Shown here: positions 45,866 to 58,478 of the stretch, piece by piece
Layout of the letters: each line of letters begins with the position of its first letter
Numbering within the stretch: position 1 is the stretch's first letter
Source: Talpa occidentalis
Taxonomy: Eukaryota > Chordata > Mammalia > Eulipotyphla > Talpidae
Direction of reading: 5' to 3'
NCBI RefSeq assembly: GCF_014898055.3
Contig: NW_023601104.1
Location: 43,216,210 to 43,280,209 of the forward strand
Length of the DNA stretch: 64,000 nt
Program-made: the position numbers and the translations under genes
The notes under the pieces: model-generated
Told to the model about the DNA's origin: nothing
Database searches by the model: none
What the model saw: only the letters and a program-made list of their open reading frames with translations

Positions 45866-46088
45866 AGCCTAGTATAGTGGTTAGCAGCATGCCTTTAAGA
45901 TAAACTCCTGGTTTCTCCATGATTAACTATGTGGCCTTACTCTGTACACTTCAATTTCCTCATCTTTAACATGGGGATAATGGAAATGCCTAGTCCACAA
46001 AATTTTCTCAATGATTCCATGAGGTAGGATGTGCAAAATATTGAGGAGTGCCAAATAACTCAATAAATGTCAGCCATTCTTATTAATA
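45866..46088 (+). mobile_element. MIR, sense
   Basis: 'TAGTATAGTGGTTAGCAGCA', 'GATTAACTATGTGGCCTTAC', 'CAATTTCCTCATCTTTAACA', 'TGGGGATAATGGAAATGCC' and 'CAAATAACTCAATAAATGTC': nearly full-length MIR. Confidence 0.85.
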
Positions 46089-47498
46089 CCATAAAGGGTT
46101 GTTATAGAGATTAAATTGATGGTGAATTTAAAATTTTCAGTCTAGTTTCTAGCACACATAATCCTTCAGTGTACATGAGCTATTAGAATGGAGTGTTATA
46201 TACGTGGAATTTGGGGACCAAAAGGTCAATAAAAAGTCCAAGGGTTTTTGATCCTCTCCATCTTCCTTTACATGTTATTTCTCTCTAGGAAGGAAACTCG
46301 GCTACAACAGCACAGCTTAGCTTCTTTCCAGGTACAGAAAATGTCTAGAAAATACCAAACAGAAAAAGCCCAAACAGTTCAGGAGGGCCTTTTTTTTCCC
46401 CCCAGATCTGTTGTTTGGAACTTATCCCATGGGAGATGAAGGACAATGAGCTCATCTTTATTTAGACACCACACTAGGGAAAAGAAAATGATAGATGAGA
46501 TGGGGTAGCGGTGGGGAAATATTGTTGGAAGATAGATTTTAAAAACTATTTTAGAAAGATAAATATCTGGATGGGGATTGACTGGAATTAATGAGCAGTC
46601 TGAGGAAGGAGATAGAAGAAATACTAAATGCTACCTAAATTCCCAAAACTAGGAAGAGGGAGAAAATTAAGAGGATGACTTCCATACATAAAGGGTAATG
46701 TAAAATGGAATTAATCATTTCAAAAAGTAGCACTGCTATGAAACATTTCTGGGGAAAAGATGAGAAAGTTATAGTTATTAAGAGTAGCTGAGATAAAGGA
46801 TGATATAATGAAGCAAAATCATGGTTTTGCATGTTTTCCCATGGAAACTTTGGCCTCAAAATCTGCATTTAATGTACTGAAAATCTAAACCAGTAAGACT
46901 TAAAATGTTTATATGCCCATGATTTTTAAGTAGATAAGTGAATTATGTGAACTTTTATTATAATTCTGTTACACAGAAGATAATCCTACAGCCTCCTCCA
47001 CTTTACAGTTCAATGTGCAATTCTTGCCCAGGACTTTCTGTGTGGAGTAATCTAAAGTCTCTATCATGCAGCTGATGTCACAGTTTACTTGATTCTAGTG
47101 GATGTTGAATTTAGTTGCTCTATCTTCTTAACTAATAGCCCTTAAATAAACAAAGAGATCATAAATCATCATGTTTCTTTAGTCTTTTTGTGAAGATGTT
47201 ATTTATTTGCCACCCCTTTAATTATTGAGATGACTGTGAAAGTTTGCAAAAATTCTCAAGTTGTGGAATGTCCCACGGAGGTCTGACCTGCATGATCATA
47301 ACATCTGTAAATTAGCACATATTATTTTACTTATGTCCTAGATGACTAAGGAATTATTTGCAGGAATATGTACACTTTCAGATATGTATCTTTTAACACA
47401 TTTCTTTGATACCTCCAACTATTACACTGTGTAAATCTTTTCTAATTTTGCTTTCATTTAGTTCCCCAGGAAGGGACCTAAATACTGCAATTCTTTTT
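46089..47498. other. Unique sequence, nothing recognised
   Basis: No repeat or gene recognised. Confidence 0.4.
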
Positions 47499-48335
47499 TT
47501 TTTTTTCACTTTGTATTTATTTTTTAAGTTTATATCTCTTACATCATTGTGTATTCCCCATAAAATTCCTACCACCAGTTCACCCAGGAACCATCATCAT
47601 AGTCCCTGTGCTTTTCTCTCCCTGCCCTGATCTCTTTCCCCACCCTTCCATTGCATAATATGTCTTATCTACAGTAGCCTGCTAGTTTTGTTGTTTTATT
47701 ATCATTATTATTTTTCCTGATCCCTTAATTGGTTCCCCTACATTCCTCCTATAAGTGAAACAATTAGATATTTTTCCTTTTCCTTCTGGCTTATTTCACT
47801 GAACATGATCCCTTCTAGCTCCATCCATGTTGCTGTAAATGACAAACGTTTATCTTTTTTGATTGTATATATGTACCACATCTTCTTGATCCAGTCATTT
47901 ATTTTTGGACATTTGGATTGTTTCCATATCTTAATTATTGTAAGTAGTGCTGCAATTAACATAGGGGTGCAGGTATCTTTTTGAATTAATGTTTTTGTGT
48001 CCTTTGGGTAGATTCCTAGGATTAGAATTGCTGGGTCATATGGTAGCTATATTTTTTAGTAGTTTCAGGAATCTCACACAGCTTTCCATAGTGGCTGGAC
48101 CAGTTTGCATTCCCACCAGCAGTATAGAAGTTTTCCTTTTTCTCCGCATCATCCTCCCCAACATTTGCTGTGGCCTGTTTTTTTTTTTTTTTTTTTTGCC
48201 ATTCTTGCTGGTGTAAGGTGGTATCTCATTGTGGTTTTGATTTCCATTTCCCTGATTATAAGTGATGTTGAACATTTTTTCATACACCTGTTGGCCATTA
48301 GCATTTCCTCTTTGGAGAAGTGTCTTTTTAGCTTC
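47499..48335 (-). mobile_element. 5'-truncated LINE-1, antisense
   Basis: T-run at 47493-47506 is the complement of the A tail, followed by the complement of a 3' UTR and then of the ORF2 C-terminus. Minus-strand frames give MWYIYTIKKD and ATWMELEGIMFSEISQKEKE (47738-47962), matching the conserved L1 ORF2p end, and further upstream '[13 protein letters not shown]...' in a shifted frame (48036-48287). Frames are broken (T17 run at 48178-48197 complements an expanded A run). No clear target-site duplication found. Confidence 0.9.
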
Positions 48336-50480
48336 TTAAATCATTGCACCTCATCTTATATTTTCCTGTTAGCATCTTGGTATATATTCCCATTTAACTG
48401 TTTCATTATACTTTTTTACTATGATGCTCTCCTTTATAAATTTTTGGCTGTCTCTCTGAGAATAAAGCATGTTTATCTACTCCCCTGCCCCTTAATAGGA
48501 CCTAAGAAAGATTTTGTTTTAGTAAATATGGGAGGTCACATTCTTGCAGAATCCTCAAGGACCATTTTAAGAAGTATTTTCATCTGCGTGAATTTTCTGC
48601 TTTGGGTTTTTTGTTTTTATTAATTGCACGTATAGTTTATTATTAAAGGAAACTGTTACTAAGTACTACTCTTTCAAAACCCTCACAGACTGTATTCTGG
48701 TAACTTTTTTTTGGGGGGGGGTTGTGTATGGATTTTGCCAGGTATTTTATGGTTCCTTATAGCATTGTTCAAAGAATAAAAAAATGACAAAATAGGCTGT
48801 CCATGTATACCTCACTTCATATAATCTGTATCAAAAGAAAAAAATGATGAAAAGACGATTCATTTATTTTCCACAACATCTCCAACCAACACTATATTTT
48901 GTTCTGTGAGCCTATCGTTGGGTCCTAGCAAATACCTGTTCAAGGGTGTCAGTTGAGGTTCTTCTCAGACCTGATGCTCATGTTTCAGGTAGCTCTTTCC
49001 ACGGCAGCATAACCCAGCCTGAATGTGGGTGATGAACCGAGTCAAAATGCTACCCACATTGATTTCCTGTGAGACTCCATGATTACTTGAAATACTCAAA
49101 AGCATTTGGGAACACTACTATGTGCAAATACTGGCATTCTACCCAGTCTCCCATTCCTGGTATTGATTAAAAGTTAAGATAAAAATTAACATAAAATGAT
49201 TAGGAAAATCGAAATTGGTTGATTTTTAAAATGTCTGCCTGCCAACTGTCAGTGTCGTGTCCCAACTTTCTTCAAAAATGCCACTCAATAACTTCTTATT
49301 GAGCTCTTGGCGTGTGCTATGGTTCTGTGCTTCTTAGCCAAACTGGAAAGATAACATTTATACTCCCACTCCAAAAAGACACAGGGAGTCAATGTGGTGA
49401 CAGAAATTTGGAAGAATTTGCATTGTGTGAAGGACAGAGTTATACCCAGAAAAGCACTGTATCTGCAACAAACCATAAATAAAAGCAGCCCTGTCAACGT
49501 GAAAGAACATCTGAAGATGTTAATTCTTTATTCCATGTTTGCCTTTGGGGTGGACCTAAGCTAGCCTCAAGTTAGGGCAGCTGTCCATCGTCAGTAAGGT
49601 ACCTTTCTGGATCCATTCAGAGACGCATGCAGCTAGGGAGTTGAACTGTTCCCTGTGAGATCAAGATCCTTCCAGTAAGGCTTGTAGATTGCATTGGAAA
49701 AGAAAGGAATCCCTGTGATGCTGTATTCACTGGAGATTATGGTTTTGAATAAACTTGAGTTGATGCAGTGGAACAGAGTACCCCACTGGGCTGGGAAGTT
49801 TCTCTACAGTAGAGAGGCTCTGGGAGGATGTCTGCTGGACACTGCAGGCTGGTCCAGGAACCAAGGTGGACCTTCACTTTGACTTTGTACTTCCAAGCAT
49901 GTCAGCTTGCCTTGATAATTTTTTAATCACAGTAAATAGTTTACTTGTTTGATAATGTTTCTGATAATCCCAGTTAACTGGTATCTATGTCTATTTCTAA
50001 TTTTTCATCTGCAGTTCTTTTGTGGTATCTTGCTTCCTTTCATGTCTCATTTTCATTTACCATATTTTGCTCAGCGTCCTGGGAAAATAACTTTTTCCAT
50101 GACCTAGAATGACAGTCTTCCTCTGAACAGACTGCAGGTTGGTTCTGGAAGATTCTGGATGACTTTAAACCAAATTCACAGGACCATGAATAATGTTTAA
50201 ATGTGTTGAGAATTTACATGAAGTTTGGACTATGGCCGTTGTGTATCAGGGACTTTTTCTATCACGTATATAATATAATAATATATATTTTATTCCATCT
50301 CTGACACAGCTATCTTCCTTGAGTCTCTGTGGTGGGAGGAAGGATGTTTGGTTTGGGACCATTCTGACTTCTCATCCTTGCATTTACTAACATTCACTAA
50401 CATTACCATCCACATGGCCACTGGAATTTGCTGTTCCTGAGACATGAATTTTTCTTTCACAGCCTATTGTCTTTTCATGT
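48336..50480. other. Unique sequence, nothing recognised
   Basis: A T8G10 tract at about 48704-48722. No exon or repeat recognised. Confidence 0.4.
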
Positions 50481-53034
50481 GATTTCCCCTCATTCCCTGG
50501 AATATGCTTCTCATTCCCTTTGCATTTTTCTTACCTGAAAAGCTCCCTTCATCCTTTCAAACCAAAGACATCCTTTCCTCCCTATGCAAGATTGCATTGA
50601 CAAAGCAATTGCTGCTCTTCCATCCAGAACCATCTCTATAGGTCCCTGACAGAAGTTTATATGGATCTCTTCTAGTAATGTCAGGCTTGTCCATGTGACA
50701 TGCTGTAGTCAATAAAGCAAGAGTGGAAGCAATGCCTGCAGTTCTCCCATAGGAGCTTTGGGAAATAGTGCATAGTTTTGCCATTTTTCCTTTGCCTCTG
50801 CTCTGAAAATTGTAATGACTCTGCTAGGTTCCTTCTCCAGCCTGAATTCCAGAGATAGAGCAGAGCAGGCATATAATGTAAATAAGAAAATTGTCTCTGA
50901 CCTTGTCTTTAGTAAACCACTGAATGTTGAGGTTGTTACTGCAGCTTAACTTGAGCGGAACTGACTATTGCACTGCTCCATAACAAAAGAGTTACACATA
51001 GATTTTTTCTTCAAGAATTTTCACAAGAATTTCTTCAAGAATTTTGCTATAATAGTGTGAAAGGGGTTTGGGTAAGTTAACAAGGATTTTTTAAATGTAT
51101 CATTTATCAATAGGAGAGAACACTAAATATTCATTAAAATTTCATTAAAAATTAATGTTTGAAGAATAATTATGGAGGCAATATTCTTGTTATTAATCAA
51201 AAAACACTTTACCAAGTAAAATGTGCCATGATTCCAGCTGTGTAAGAAAATGAATAAAATGTACATTTCCTTTTTCAAGTTTCCCAAGTACAATAAGAGT
51301 GCATCACTTTAATATTCAAAAATAAGATATTATTTAGATGATTTCTAATGTTATGCCCAGTTTTCCTAGGCAAAACTTATTTTCTCTCTAAATATATGCT
51401 GTTTTATATCACTTGTTTGTTGATTTTTGCCTGTAAATCTTTCCCCTTACACAATAAGAAACATACCTATCCCATAACATTATTGGGAGGATCAAAAGTG
51501 AATTCAGGTAGAACAATTAATAGAAAGTCTAACAGATAGTAATCACTTTTGTGGTATCTTGTGTTACCTGTCTTATTAGTCTTTTTTGTGTTTTGGAAAT
51601 TTTTAGAAATGAACATGCTTTTTTTTTTTTTTTTTTTTTTGGTTAAGGAAAAAGTTGAGTGGCAGAATGATTTTGGGTACAATCACTCATTATCATTGCC
51701 TGTTAAATGTTGTCTTTTCTTGCATGTGAATCCCTATCTTTTCCAGTGGCAGGCTAATTCTGTGCCTGTGAAATTTGAAGAATGTAAGAGATAGAATAGT
51801 TTTGGTTGTTTTTAAGGGCTTATGGCTAGTCCAAGTTCCTGACTGCGCCTTGGATTTCCCATTTCTAAAATGCTCTGCAGGAAGGCGCTAATTGTGCAGA
51901 AGCTATGGGAGTTACACAATTCATGGGAGATGAGTCAAAACTGACTGGCTTTCTCTGAATAAATTCTTATCACTAGATTACTTTTCTTCTTACTCATAAA
52001 TAATGGGTAGTTTATGCGTAAAAACAGTTTCATTTCAGTAACTTTCGGTCTCCAATGTTCAATTCAGTGTCCAGTCCAAGATCTCAATCAATACTTAATT
52101 TTCCATTCTAAGGAAAGGCTTCTCTGTGCCCTCTCTCAGTTCATGCTGAAGGCCTGATTTGGCAGCTAGGGAGAAAACTATTTGGTCTGCTCTTCTGACC
52201 TCTGCACGAACTCACCAATTACTGTTTATACCCCACAAGGATGGGGTGCAGGAGGGAAGAAGTAGAAAATTTCCTACTCTGTTGGGTCTGGTATCCTCTT
52301 TGAATTTGACTCTGTGTGGCAGTGGTTTAAAACAAATGTTTTTCAGTGCTTCCCTGGAGTGCCACTTTGGGCTTCCTTAGAACAGCTTGTATAATTTGGA
52401 TGCGGCCTTCATTTAGATCAGCCACTTCTCCCACCCTCTGCTTCTCTAGGTCCATCCCACACACTGGCATGGATGGAGGAATTCCTTCACCTTCCCAGGA
52501 GGAATGCCTTCACCTATCCTTGTGGCCTGTGTCTCTTGTCCCATGGGAAAGGCCCACATTGACTTGACCATGGGTGGTGGTGTAGTTATTTAGCAAGTGC
52601 GTCCCTGTCTTCAGTATCTCCCAACCACAGGGAACCTATATCAAGTTATCAAAGTGGTTCAGTTAAAATTGTCCTTAGTAGGAGTGTAATGGGGGATAGA
52701 TAGCCCCTGCCTTGCCTGTCCCAGATGTTCTGGTTCATAGGTTGGAATTCTCCAGTAATCTCTTGAAAATTCCTCTTTAAACTCTAACCATTTTTTAGAT
52801 TCCTGATCTACCTGAGGGATCTCAAAGTAGTTGAACTATTTCTTTGTAATATGCATGTTGACCTGGTACCTTGCCTTGAAATGTCAGGATGACTGTGTCT
52901 TGGTGACCTGGTGGAGACTTGGGTGCTGATGTGTTTTTATACTAATTTAGGAAATGGTGATGAACAGCAGTAAGACCATGAATTGAGAGGAAAAGCAGCA
53001 CTTGGAAGGTCAGTAGGATGTTCTCTATTTAGTG
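50481..53034. other. Mostly unique; possible L2 trace near 50500-50640; long T tract
   Basis: 'CTCCCTTCATCCTTTCAAACCAAAG' (in part) near 50540 is L2-like but too diverged. A 22-T run at 51619-51640 has no recognisable element attached. Open frames at 52159-52567 have no domains. Confidence 0.35.
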
Positions 53035-53265
53035 ATAAAAGCACACATTTTTAGAGCCCAGATAAGCCTGGATTTCTATTTGAGCTCTTCCACTAACTAG
53101 CTGTAACTTTGGACAAGTAAATCAACTCCTGGTTTTTCATCTGTAAAACTGGAATAATAATGTCCTGTGGACTGTCTTATGGGATCTTGTGAAGATTAAA
53201 TGAGATATAGTAAGTAAAGCACTTAGCACAGTGTTTGGCAGGTGGCATGATAAATGACCAAGGAA
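53035..53265 (+). mobile_element. MIR, sense, near full length
   Basis: 'AGCCTGGATTTCTATTTGAG', 'CTCTTCCACTAACTAGCTGT', 'TTCATCTGTAAAACTGGAAT', 'GTGAAGATTAAATGAGATAT' and 'GCACTTAGCACAGTGTTTGG' are in consensus order. Confidence 0.88.
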
Positions 53266-55095
53266 TAAATAATCAAAATATCATGCTTATGTCCATGTGG
53301 GTGTATAATTATAAGGCTGTTTCAGGTGGTATCCTAAAGGATACTGCCTCTGAAAACCATCCTTCCCTCACATCCTTCTCACCCTGTCATCTGAACTTCC
53401 AGTGCACAGGATGTCATGCTCTATTCAGTTTTCAGCCTAAGGTAACAACACCTGGGAGTGGATTCAAGTAAGTCCAAGGACTGGTTTATCATCTCAAGAC
53501 CATAATCTCCATGGGAACACTGCTCCCTCTGTAAGTCTGCACCCTAGGCTGTGCTCCATGTTATTCCCTTCTCAGCCTTGATGCTGAACATGACCTTGGA
53601 TAACCTCCACTCTGCTTTTTTGTGCATTCTTTCTCACTGTCTAGTATGGTGTCACATTGATTTGACTAAGATGACAACTCTGTCATTTGGAGAAAAATTT
53701 TTTACATGTTTCCATAATGATCTTTCTGAAGAACAAAGCAATTTCGTCATTAAATCTTGAATGCTCTCTTTAGTTCCATTTTAAAATGACTTTTCCAGAG
53801 TCAAATGAAATTCTTCAAAATGCTTCTGACAACTAGCAAAGGACAGTGGCATTCTTGCTGCCATGTTTCTGATCTACGAGAAAAAGATGACAGGCTTTAA
53901 AGAGAGAATGTAGCTACTTTTACTAGAGAATTATTCCATTAGCTTACAAAACCCTCAAAATTAACATGTTGAATTCATCTAAGATTTTTCACTATACAGC
54001 ATCTTTACACTTCAGGGGCTGGGATTATATTAGTTTCTCATTTTCAGATAATCAAGCCTAAACATCTATTGACACTAAATCAAACCACCCTATATTTAGT
54101 ACAGTGGCATGGCAGAGTGGCTCATTTTATATTAAAAAAAGTATCTGATGGGTAATGGATGTGATGCTTTGCCTTTTTCTTAAACATCTGACAAAATGCC
54201 TTGTAGCTACTGTTCCTTTTCAACTGTAGCTGATAGAAATGTGCATTCAGAATGTTATTTGAATATTTAAAAGATCGGTGTCTGCATATTAGACCAGGCT
54301 ATTTGGAATTTTTCAACTGTCTTCATTATTTCATTGACGCTGTAGAGATAGGCCCTGGACACCTTGTCCCTCTCTGCCTGTCACCGGGGTTAGTGTACTC
54401 TGACGGTGAAAAGCTAATCTCTGTTGGCACCATTACCTTCATAGAATTTCAGAGAGGAAGAGTAATGGCATTTCTAGAATGTTACCTTTTAGATCAGTGT
54501 ATCTTTTATAAGTGAATGGCATTTACTCATCTAAAATTTGTTTGCCTACACTTTCTGCTAGTAGTGTGAGAAATTATACCGAAAAGTCTCTAGTATTTGA
54601 GAACTGAATTTTATTGAGAGGGGAATTCTAGAGTTCTATCCTTATCTTTGTCTTCAGGGTTTGGGTTTCTGTAAATGAACAGAGGAAAATCAAAGGACCA
54701 CAAAACTGAGTGGGAGGTAATATAATCCTTAGCAACGTTTCAGAATAGTAATGCTCAGAATAAAGATATTTCTCTGATTTTGTTTCATGCAATTTTCACC
54801 ATGAGTTGTGATTTTTGCTGTATTTTCTCTGCTTAAGTTTTATGATACTTCCTGAATCTGGCTTGTATTTCCTCATTTTTGAAAAATTCTCATTGTCTCT
54901 TCAAATACTGCTCCTGTCTGCTCTGTGCCTGCTGTAACTCCAGTTATGTGCTCATATTGACTTTTCAGAGTGCTCCTTGCATTTCTTTTGTTCTAGATTT
55001 CCAGTGCCTCTTTTTCTGTGTGCTTCAGTCTGTATATCAAGTTTACTAATATTTTCTTCGGCTGTGTCCAAAGGGGAGTTTCTGAACATTTGTTG
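53266..55095. other. Unique sequence, nothing recognised
   Basis: Around 54840-55080 'CTCATTGTCTCTTCAAATACTGCT' (in part) resembles antisense old L1 5' sequence, not firm. No gene recognised. Confidence 0.35.
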
Positions 55096-55099
55096 AGAA

Positions 55100-55615
55100 A
55101 ATATCAAGGAACACACCAGGAACTATTCTATGCCTTGGTGATGCATTAGTTAAAAAAAATAGACAAAAATTCTGCCCTTGAGAAATTTATATTCTTATGG
55201 AAGGAGATAGACTATAAGCAAAAAATATAATGAACAAGTACACTGCATAGAACTTTAGCATGTGTTAAGGAAATGGAGAAAAAATAGAGCTGGGTAACTA
55301 GAAAGTTGGGCTCAGCAAGAAAAAGACATTTGAGCAAAGACTTGAAGGAGGTGAGGAGGGATGGCTAGTGCAAAGACCCTATGTTTAACAGGATCAACTG
55401 TCAGCTATTGAGAATGGATGGGGAGCAGTATACTAGTTAGGGGCTATTGAAATATTCCTGTGTTGAATCAGGGTGGTAGCAGAGGAGTTGATAAGCAGAG
55501 ACTAGATTCTGAAACTATTTTGATTGTAGCATCAACAGGCTCTGCTGATGGACTCAATATATAATGTGAGAAGAAAAGATGTCCAGGCTGACTCCAAGCT
55601 TTTTTTTTTTTTCGC
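55100..55615 (+). mobile_element. Ancient interspersed repeat, best copy in window
   Basis: 'GAACTATTCTATGCCTTGGT', 'TTCTGCCCTTGAGAAATTTA', 'GACATTTGAGCAAAGACTTG', 'AAGGAGGTGAGGAGGGATGG', 'CAGGGTGGTAGCAGAGGAGT', 'GCTCTGCTGATGGACTCAAT' and 'GGCTGACTCCAAGC' run in the family's usual order. Shared with 16790, 7390 and 38748. Family name not claimed. Confidence 0.65.
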
Positions 55616-55779
55616 TAGTTGCTGAGATGGAGCAGAAGCATGAAGAGAAGTGAAGAGTTCAGTTTGGGACACAGTTAAAAATACTCAATCGCTGGTGTAA
55701 TTGGGCAAGCCACCACACTCTCAAACACTTTACCCAGTTTGATTTATTCATCAATCTTGTCTTTTTTTCATAGGTTTGT

Positions 55780-55915
55780 CTATTTGCTTTTCCTGTTAAG
55801 ATTGTGACCACCAAGAAAGCAGGTGTTTTTAACATGTATGCCATCAGATCCTAGACTATTGCTTGGCAAAAAGCATGTAGTCTATAATATTTATTGATTG
55901 AAGTAATGAATACAT
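55780..55915 (+). mobile_element. LINE-2 3' end relic
   Basis: 'GATTGTGACCACCAAGAAAG', 'GATCCTAGACTATTGCTTGG' and 'AATATTTATTGATTGAAGTA' match the L2 3' end (…AATAAATATTTGTTGAATGAA). Confidence 0.6.
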
Positions 55916-56079
55916 GTAGTTTTTATAATTTGCAAAGTAGGTAGGTTGATATTGTGGTGCCTCATTCTTCAGGGTAGCTGTGAATGTTGCTCTGTGAACT
56001 TTGGAGCCTAACAGATTCAGAAGTGCCTCTGTACATTTGTGATTTTAAAATAAATATTGAAGTCTCTCTAACTTAGGAA

Positions 56080-56290
56080 GCAGACTTGTACAGTGATTAA
56101 ATGCCTGGGTTTTGGAGTCAGTGAAACCTTGGTTTGAATCTTAGTGGAGCTATTTTCTATCTGAATGACTCTGGAAAAATTAATTTCTGTGTCTCCATTT
56201 CTTCTGCAACTTGGAAATAATATTATCCTTACAACTTGGTTGTGATTGTTAGATAAAATTATGCTCATGAAAGGTATGGTAGACATAGTA
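56080..56290 (+). mobile_element. MIR, sense, near full length
   Basis: 'GACTTGTACAGTGATTAAAT', 'GGGTTTTGGAGTCAGTGAAA', 'CTTGGTTTGAATCTTAGTGG', 'CTGTGTCTCCATTTCTTCTG' and 'GGTTGTGATTGTTAGATAAA' follow the MIR order. Confidence 0.85.
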
Positions 56291-58337
56291 AAAACTCCAG
56301 TCAGACTTACTATTTTTTCTGTCTCCTGCTTGATGTATCTGACTTCAAATACTCGTGGGGGTTTAAAAAGATCCCATTATATCTTTTCAGATAGGGGAGA
56401 CCTCATGTCCTCCCTATTGCACTTTGCCTGTTTCCATTCTATAGACCTTCCTTTTTATTAGTGCCATCTTCCCAAAATTAACTCCATACTGCATATTTTT
56501 AGATGATATTTTAGAAAATATCATTCTGTAAGGAAGAGGAGGGCAGGAAGGTGAAGGTTGATATACTGTCAGGGATTAACCTGGCCTTTCTCCATTGGAA
56601 GACTGCTTGGCAAACCACACTAGCACATTTTTCTGGAAGATGAACTATAAACTACATAATGGTTGGTGGTCACTGATGACACCTTAGTCCTTTTTAGAAA
56701 AATTATTTTTGCTTTAATATTTGGTAATGAAATCATACACATCATAGTGTATAAATGAAGTAGTAAAACTAAGTTTGGTTTATAGGAATTTGTTGGAATG
56801 TGATGACTTTCACATATGTTTGGCAGCTTTTAAGAAGGTACTGTCAAGGAGCTTTAGAATTTAGACATAAGGAGCTCTGTAAATGGTATCCTGGTGAACT
56901 CCCTGCTGGAGTTGTAAACCCTCCTTAGGTGCCAAGGAAGCAGAATATGGGAACTGGGGAGGCCCACACAGTTGCAGAGATTGTGCTCCCAGTGGAGGCT
57001 CCTGGGCCTGCTGTCTGTTGGGCCCGCATGTTAATGAAGTTGTCCAGACACAATGAGGCCAGCCAAGGCCTGGTGATTTTCTTGAACTGACAGACACTGA
57101 AAGTGATGTGACAGCTGGCATTATTCCAAAGGACAGAGTGCCTATCCTGAGATACAAATGTCCTGGGAGGAGAGCCCAGTAGAATGGAGTCAGCACTGGC
57201 TTCTCCTGTACTCATTAAAGTTGAAAACACTTGACAGGGATATAGATCTAGACATGATATGATACAAGGAGACAATTTTACCTTCAATGCTGAATTTTTG
57301 ACTTCTCTTGACTTGACAATCAGTATCACCTTCATGAAATAGATGTAGGTCTCCTCTCTCATCCAAGTTGAACATTCCTGTTTGGTACAGTAACCACAGT
57401 TTATTTCTTGAGCCTGCAAATGCTCAAAATAATAATAGTATTTCCATGTATGGATGTGTAGAATTTGGAGGAGAATTTTGTTTTTCAGTGTATTTCTACT
57501 GTTGTTTGTAAATGATAAAAACTAATGATTCTGGCTTGTGTACCTCTGTCCACTCCTTTCCACCCGTTCAAATCCTGTCCACTTCCAAATACCAAATTGC
57601 ATTCACAAATTTCCCTAAGTATTTTCAATCACAGCAAATACATCTCAAAATGTCAATGAGAAAAATCACGATTGAATTAAGTGCTCCCAAGAGATTTATT
57701 TGATGTGTTAGAGACAGGAGAGGGAGAGGAGGTATAGACAGCAGGTCAGGAGGAGTTCTTGAGGAAGCGATGTTGGAGCTAAGGTCCGGAGGAAGGGCAG
57801 GAGGAAATGAGGCAGAGGGGAGGGCAAAATGTAAATAGATGCTTAATAAGTATTTTAAATTGATGAATAAGTGGATTCAGTTATGATTGTTTAAAGAAAA
57901 TTCTCAGATATTCCTTAGGATAATGGTTGTTTCCCTTGAGCTTATAAAACCTAGGGGGCGAAGGACAAGGACTACACCAAAAAAATCTTGCTCAGAATTC
58001 TGTTGTGTGGATGCTTCCTACTCAGGGTAGCATTTCACTCTCAAGTAGGGGTGTTTTTAGTGACTATCTTTTTAAGTCTATAGTTTCTTTTAGGTAAATG
58101 TCCAGGCCTCACTTATGAATCTGAATTATTTCAGTGAATGAAGTCTAGGTATTGGTATTTTCAAAAGCTCCTCAGACAATTTTAATGAGAAGCAATATTG
58201 AGAATTACTATTATTAGGGCATCAAGAAAACATTACCAGGATTTTTAAATAATTTCCAGTGTTAACAAGAGCATAGGAAATGGAGACATACTTGCATACT
58301 GCTTTTGAGAGTTTAGATTACTATGAAATCTGGATAG
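56291..58337. other. Unique sequence, includes a 164-codon minus-strand open frame
   Basis: The frame at 56925-57419 (minus) shows no recognisable domain, signal peptide or membrane segment. It is the longest open frame outside repeats together with the one at 33976. Purine-rich AGGAG-type sequence at 57710-57825. No repeat family recognised. Confidence 0.4.
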
Positions 58338-58351
58338 CCATTTGATAATAA

Positions 58352-58464
58352 TTTTTTGTGTGTGTGTGAGACCCTCGCCCGTGGCTGGGGATTGAACTGG
58401 CGCTGCAGAGGCTGTGGGCAGCCTCGCAACCCAGCACTCAACCACTGCGCCACCAGGGGAGGCC
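58352..58464 (-). mobile_element. Head-only SINE (tRNA-like part only), inverted
   Basis: On the minus strand it has the head GGCCTCCCCTGGTGGCGCAG, a B-box-like GTTCAATCCCC, and 'GCGAGGGTCTCACACACACA' ending in A-rich sequence. It stops after about 110 bp, where full copies continue for another 150-180 bp. A perfect 14-bp target-site duplication CCATTTGATAATAA at 58338-58351 and 58465-58478 shows that it inserted as this short form, with a (CA)n-A tail. Confidence 0.93.
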
Positions 58465-58478
58465 CCATTTGATAATAA

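Noticed and set aside
45387..45872. 161-codon plus-strand open frame
   Set aside because: Runs antisense through the family-A LTR at 45416-45768 and into flanking DNA and the next MIR; chance frame.
47738..48287. Minus-strand frames resembling a protein
   Set aside because: They are the decayed ORF2 C-terminus of the antisense L1, not a host gene. Frames are shifted relative to each other.
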